A DNA stretch of 64,000 nt from NCBI RefSeq assembly GCF_000971975.1, contig NZ_LAQO01000044.1, forward strand, positions 1 to 64,000. The letters run 5' to 3'. A program made the position numbers and the translations under genes. Positions 60,135-64,000 of this stretch are shown piece by piece. The DNA comes from Paenibacillus algorifonticola (GTDB lineage: Bacteria > Bacillota > Bacilli > Paenibacillales > Paenibacillaceae). Below the pieces are notes generated by a model. That model was not told where the DNA came from and did no database searches. It saw only the letters and a list, made by a program, of their open reading frames with translations. Every line of letters begins with the position of its first letter. Within the stretch, counting starts at the first letter, position 1.

Positions 60135-61301
60135 ATGACTCAAATTTTACCGCATGGCGGCGAACTGGTGAACCGTGTCGCTACTGGCGAGCAACGTGAA
60201 GCACTGCTTAATGAGGCAAAAGGGCTTGGCAGCATTACGATTAACACGTGGACGATTTCCGATCTTGATTTGATCGCTGTAGGCGCTTTTTCGCCGCTGA
60301 CAGGATTTTTGAATGAAGCGGATTATCGCTCCGTTGTTGAGAACATGCGACTGGCTAACGGTACAGTATGGAGCATCCCGATTACGCTGGCTGTAGAAGA
60401 GGCGAAGGCGGCTGAGCTTAAAGTAGGCGAACGCACGGCGTTAGTTGGTGAAGATGGCGTCATTTATGCGGTTATTGATGTAGAGAGCATTTACGCTGTT
60501 GATCAAAAGGTTGAGGCGGTTCATATTTTTAAAACCGATGACCTCGAGCATCCGGGTGTGCAAAAGCTTTTGTCTCGTCCAGCTACTTATGTAGGCGGCT
60601 CGATTACGGTGCTGAACCGTCCGAAGCCGGAGAAGTTTGAAGAGTATTATTTTGACCCGTCCGAGACACGCAAGCTGTTCCAGGATAAAGGCTGGAAAAC
60701 CGTTGTTGGTTTCCAAACCCGCAATCCCGTTCACCGTGCTCATGAATATATCCAGAAGACTGCAATGGAAATTGTCGATGCTTTATTCCTCAACCCGCTT
60801 GTTGGGGAGACAAAGTCCGATGACGTGCCAGCGAACGTACGGATGAAAAGCTATCTGGCTCTGCTGGAAAATTATTATCCGGCCGATCGTGTACACCTCG
60901 GTGTATTCCCGGCAGCGATGCGTTATGCAGGACCACGCGAAGCGATTTTCCATGCGCTCGTTCGTAAAAACTATGGCTGCAGCCACTTTATTGTAGGCCG
61001 TGACCACGCTGGTGTAGGCGACTACTACGGCACTTATGAAGCGCAAGATCTGCTTAAGACGATTCCGACAGAGGACCTCGGCATTACACCGCTCTATTTC
61101 GAGCACAGCTTCTTCTGTCAAAAATGCGGCAACATGGCGACTACCAAGACATGTCCGCATGATAAATCCGAGCATTTGACGCTTTCGGGAACAAAAGTGC
61201 GCGCGCTGCTGCGTGATGGCATTTGCCCGCCGCCGGAGTTTTCGCGTCCTGAAGTTGCTAAAATATTGATTGAAGGCATGGCGGAGCAGCCTGTAACTTA
61301 A
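60135..61301 (+). CDS. sat: Sulfate adenylyltransferase
   Basis: Sat makes adenylyl sulfate from sulfate and ATP. The 388-aa product begins MTQILPHGGELVNRV. It has QTRNPVHRAHEYIQK with the HxxH core, and GRDHAGVGDYYGTYEAQDLL. ATG 60135 is chosen over ATG 60129, because GGGAGGG is too close to 60129 and correctly spaced for 60135. No cysC is adjacent, which fits the APS-reductase route with CysH. Confidence 0.96.
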   Translation: MTQILPHGGELVNRVATGEQREALLNEAKGLGSITINTWTISDLDLIAVGAFSPLTGFLNEADYRSVVENMRLANGTVWSIPITLAVEEAKAAELKVGERTALVGEDGVIYAVIDVESIYAVDQKVEAVHIFKTDDLEHPGVQKLLSRPATYVGGSITVLNRPKPEKFEEYYFDPSETRKLFQDKGWKTVVGFQTRNPVHRAHEYIQKTAMEIVDALFLNPLVGETKSDDVPANVRMKSYLALLENYYPADRVHLGVFPAAMRYAGPREAIFHALVRKNYGCSHFIVGRDHAGVGDYYGTYEAQDLLKTIPTEDLGITPLYFEHSFFCQKCGNMATTKTCPHDKSEHLTLSGTKVRALLRDGICPPPEFSRPEVAKILIEGMAEQPVT

Positions 61302-61424
61302 TAAGCGTTATCGTGTGACACTGTGAACGTGCAGAGGCACACTCATAAATAACCATCTCGTCCCATATAGATGATAATGAGCGCTGGCCAAGCTGGAGCT
61401 GTTTATTATTTGATGGAGGACGGG

Positions 61425-62213
61425 GTGGTTTTTTTGCGCCGATGGGGACGACGCTGGGTCGTTTGGATAACGCTAAAGGGAGCGCTGCGATTGACTGCTG
61501 CTGTGCTGGCCATTGCACTCGTATGGACGCTGCTTACTTATGGAGACGAACGGACTGCGCGGACATGGAAGACGTGGGCAACACCGTTGTCTGGTAAAAC
61601 GATTGCGCTTGATGCTGGGCATGGCGGAGTAGATGGCGGGGCGGTCAGCAAACAGGGAGTCGTTGAAAAAGATTTGAATATGGCGATTGCGCTTTATTTG
61701 CGCGATTATTTACAGCAGGCAGGGGCTATTGTCGTCATGACGCGTGAAGGGGATTATGATCTGGCAGCCCCAGATACGAAAACCTATAGCAGGCGGAAAA
61801 CGGAGGATCTGCATAACCGCGTGAAGGTCATAAAGGAAAGCCGGCCGAATTTGGTTGTCAGCATTCATATGAACAGTATTCCATCAGCCAAATGGTCGGG
61901 GGCGCAAACCTTTTACAATCCGGCTAATCATCAGGACAGCAAGCTGCTTGCTGCCGCTATTCAAAACGAGATTAAACGCAATTTGGAAAATACGAGCCGC
62001 GTCGCAGCAACGGAAAATACCGTCTATTTGCTCAAAGCAATTACGGATGTTCCCACAGCCTTAATTGAAGTCGGTTTTCTGTCTAATCCGGGGGAAGCAT
62101 CCAGACTAGCCGATTCGGAATACCAGCGAAAGGTCGCCGCTTCCATTTATCAAGGGATGCTGCGATACGCTGCTGGAGAGAAAATGACGCTGCCTGCAGG
62201 GGATAAGCCATAA
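61425..62213 (+). CDS. cwlD: N-acetylmuramoyl-L-alanine amidase CwlD
   Basis: CwlD makes muramic-delta-lactam in the spore cortex with PdaA. The 262-aa product has an N-terminal membrane helix (about 20-40) and an Amidase_3 domain. The zinc ligands are H in DAGHGGVDGG, E in VVEKD and H in SIHMNS, with the catalytic E in ALIEVGFLSN. The start is uncertain: GTG 61425 follows GGAGGA, while ATG codons at 61371 and 61413 lack a good site and TTG 61434 is also possible. It is likely expressed in the forespore or mother cell, as in Bacillus. Confidence 0.88.
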   Translation: MVFLRRWGRRWVVWITLKGALRLTAAVLAIALVWTLLTYGDERTARTWKTWATPLSGKTIALDAGHGGVDGGAVSKQGVVEKDLNMAIALYLRDYLQQAGAIVVMTREGDYDLAAPDTKTYSRRKTEDLHNRVKVIKESRPNLVVSIHMNSIPSAKWSGAQTFYNPANHQDSKLLAAAIQNEIKRNLENTSRVAATENTVYLLKAITDVPTALIEVGFLSNPGEASRLADSEYQRKVAASIYQGMLRYAAGEKMTLPAGDKP

Positions 62214-62319
62214 AGCTGAAACCGTTCCGACACGTTACAGCCATGAATGTTGCTGCTTAACTATGCTATAATCATAAGTAATAAGCAGTAATCGCATACA
62301 TAAAGGTGGGACGTATCCT

Positions 62320-63429
62320 ATGTTAACACGTGAGCAAGCTTTGGAAGCCGTTGAAGCAGTAACGGCGCTATATACGGCGGGCGAGGTAGCCGTCCGCGAT
62401 GTGATGGTGAAGGACCGTCAAGTTTCACTGACGGTCTTGGTTGCCAGCGAGGAGGCGAAGCCCTCGCTGGAAGCCGCGCTGCGCGAAGCGTTAGCGCGGC
62501 TGGGCGCCGAAACCGTGCATTGCCGGTTTCGTGCGCTAGAGCCCGCAGCTGCGGCGGATGCTTCCGCGCAGCGCGGGGCGCCTAGCGGCGGCGGCGGAGC
62601 CTCCGCTGCCGCAGGCGCAGGCGCCGCTGGCCCCGTGCAAGGCCACGGGGCCGGGCTGGCGAACCCGCTGCTGGATAGCCGCAGCGGGGTGCAGTTCATT
62701 GCCGTCGCCAGCGGCAAGGGCGGCGTCGGCAAATCAACAGTGACCGTGAACCTCGCGGTCGCTCTCGCTCGCAAGGGCAAGCGTGTCGGCATTATTGACG
62801 CCGACATTTACGGCTTCAGCGTGCCCGATATGATGGGCATCGAAGAGCGCCCGCAGGTCGTGAACGAGCGGGTCATCCCGATTGAAAAATTCGGGGTGAA
62901 GGTGATGTCGATGGGCTTTTTTGTTGAGGACAACAGCCCAATCGTATGGCGCGGCCCGATGCTAGGCAAAATGCTGCGCAACTTTTTTGACGAAATCGAG
63001 TGGGGCCAGCTTGATTACTTGCTGCTCGACTTGCCGCCGGGAACAGGCGATGTAGCGCTGGACGTCCATCAGATCATCCCGCAAAGCAAAGAAATTATCG
63101 TCACGACGCCGCACGCTACAGCTGCATTCGTTGCTGCACGCGCAGGGGCAATGGCCATTAAAACCGAGCATGAAATCATCGGTATCGTTGAAAATATGGC
63201 GTATTACAAATGCAGCAAATGCGGCGAGCCAGAATACATTTTTGGCCGAGGTGGTGGCGGAAGGTTAGCTGAGTCGCTTCATGCCGAGCTATTGTCACAA
63301 ATTCCGCTTGGTGCACCGGATAATCATCCATCAGAGCCGGACTTCTCGCCATCCGTATACAAGGCAGAGAGCGAGACAGGCCAGCTGTATTTGGAGCTTG
63401 CGGACAAAGTGCTTCAAAAATGCGAATAG
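62320..63429 (+). CDS. salA: Mrp/ApbC-type P-loop ATPase (SalA)
   Basis: The 369-aa product has an N-terminal MIP18-like domain (about 1-70), then a 40-residue A/G/P-rich linker. A Mrp ATPase follows, with the deviant Walker A SGKGGVGKST (about residue 130), and the C-terminal CxxC, CSKCGEPEYIFGRGGG, for iron-sulfur handling. In Bacillus this position is SalA, which controls protease and sporulation genes; an iron-sulfur carrier role is also possible. The GC-rich linker (about 62540-62680) is unlike the rest of the gene. The ATG follows AAAGGTGGGACG. Confidence 0.9.
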   Translation: MLTREQALEAVEAVTALYTAGEVAVRDVMVKDRQVSLTVLVASEEAKPSLEAALREALARLGAETVHCRFRALEPAAAADASAQRGAPSGGGGASAAAGAGAAGPVQGHGAGLANPLLDSRSGVQFIAVASGKGGVGKSTVTVNLAVALARKGKRVGIIDADIYGFSVPDMMGIEERPQVVNERVIPIEKFGVKVMSMGFFVEDNSPIVWRGPMLGKMLRNFFDEIEWGQLDYLLLDLPPGTGDVALDVHQIIPQSKEIIVTTPHATAAFVAARAGAMAIKTEHEIIGIVENMAYYKCSKCGEPEYIFGRGGGGRLAESLHAELLSQIPLGAPDNHPSEPDFSPSVYKAESETGQLYLELADKVLQKCE

Positions 63430-63452
63430 CGTCCGCTTCATCAAATAGCGAT

Positions 63453-63487
63453 TGCAGTTGGCAGCAATAGCTGCACTGCATCTTTTT
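63453..63487 (+). terminator. salA terminator
   Basis: TGCAGT pairs with ACTGCA and CAGC with GCTG, with a TCTTTTT tail. The following stretch to 63689 shows no gene. Confidence 0.75.
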
Positions 63488-63689
63488 AAAACAACTTTCT
63501 TGAATTAATCGTCTTGAAGTAACCTTCGTGCATGGGGCTTACGGAAGTGGCAATTGCCGCTACGTAAGTCCTTTGCTCTTTTTCACCTCATCACCAGCTA
63601 AACTTTTTACCTTCTTTCATTCTTGCCCCCTTATCTCCGTAGTTGCTTAGCCCCTTATTTATAGGATTCTTAAATCGGATAGCTGAATG

Positions 63690-63767
63690 AAAAAAGCCCC
63701 ATGCCTATGAATGGAGCTTCAGCCAGACAGCTGGCCTATCTACATTCACAGCGGGGCGTTCTTTTTT
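63690..63767. terminator. Bidirectional terminator between salA and gerD
   Basis: Six A then GCCCC pair with GGGGC and, after GTTC, six T. TGAATG/CATTCA and GCCAG/CTGGC extend the fold. Together they can stop both convergent genes. Confidence 0.8.
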
Positions 63768-63778
63768 CTAATCACAAG

Positions 63779-64000
63779 CTACGTCGTATTATCCTGCTGT
63801 CCATCTCCTGAGCCTGAATCTTGCTGGTCGTCACCGCTATCGTCGCCTGAATCCTGTTGTTCTTCCTCCGACGATTTTTGCTTGTCAACCTTTTCGTTAG
63901 GCTTCGGTTTTAGCTCTTCCTGTACGGCTTTCTTCATTAGATCGAGCACTTCAAGCTTGAAAAGTGGATTTTGCATCGACTCCTGCATAATGGACATGAC
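63779..64000 (-). CDS. gerD: Spore germination protein GerD (C-terminal part)
   Basis: Only the last 70-odd residues are in the window; the gene runs off the end. MSIMQESMQNPLFKLEVLDL, then KKAVQEELKPKPNEK, and a D/S/G/Q-rich tail are seen. GerD is a spore lipoprotein needed for receptor-cluster germination. The minus-strand position after cwlD-salA matches the Bacillus order. The tail is strongly acidic and low-complexity. The ATG codons visible here are probably internal. Confidence 0.85.
   Translation of the reverse strand, partial: VMSIMQESMQNPLFKLEVLDLMKKAVQEELKPKPNEKVDKQKSSEEEQQDSGDDSGDDQQDSGSGDGQQDNTT

Overview
The window looks like a piece of a Paenibacillaceae (Paenibacillus-like) chromosome. 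The evidence is the Gram-positive gene order, strong GGAGG ribosome sites, many TTG and GTG starts, and protein sequences close to Bacillus/Paenibacillus families. It starts in the 3' end of a 23S rRNA gene and runs through the conserved ctsR-to-rpsI backbone. Almost every gene is on the + strand.

Layout. 1-326: 23S end, 5S rRNA, terminator. 327-775: intergenic region with a cluster of DnaA-box-like 9-mers and the CtsR-controlled promoter. 776-5380: ctsR-mcsA-mcsB-clpC heat-shock and protein-arginine-phosphorylation operon. 5540-6451: Fur-type promoter with an ankyrin protein and an IsdG-like monooxygenase. 6609-12976: radA, disA, pssA, a lone minus-strand hypothetical gene, yacL, ispD, ispF. 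12977-13698: hairpin-rich gap with a MITE-like element. 13699-19723: gltX, a cysteine T-box, cysE-cysS-mrnC-rlmB-rae1. 19822-24361: sigH, rpmG, secE, nusG, rplK, rplA, the L10 leader, rplJ, rplL. 24478-37657: ybxB methyltransferase, rpoB, rpoC, ybxF, rpsL, rpsG, fusA, tuf. 37736-40731: a three-gene ABC transporter lying between tuf and the S10 operon. 41044-56317: the S10-spc-alpha ribosomal superoperon with secY, adk, map, infA and rpoA. 56318-57265: about 950 bp without a gene, very rich in hairpins and repeats, where many Bacilli carry ecfA1-ecfA2-ecfT. 57266-59059: truA, rplM, rpsI. 59274-61301: cysH and sat (sulfate assimilation). 61425-64000: cwlD, salA/mrp and, on the minus strand, the end of gerD.

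How it works together. Most of the window is growth machinery: transcription, translation, secretion and tRNA charging. It is controlled by leader RNAs that can be seen directly (T-box, L10 leader, a hairpin attenuator before rpsJ). Interleaved are stress and development regulators (CtsR/McsB/ClpC, DisA, SigH, CwlD, GerD) and sulfur metabolism (cysE, cysS, cysH, sat).

The coding genes are ordinary for the group. The unusual material is between genes: the rplQ-truA structured region with its 21-bp palindromic array, the DnaA-box cluster before ctsR, the repeat element before gltX, and the ABC transporter between tuf and rpsJ.
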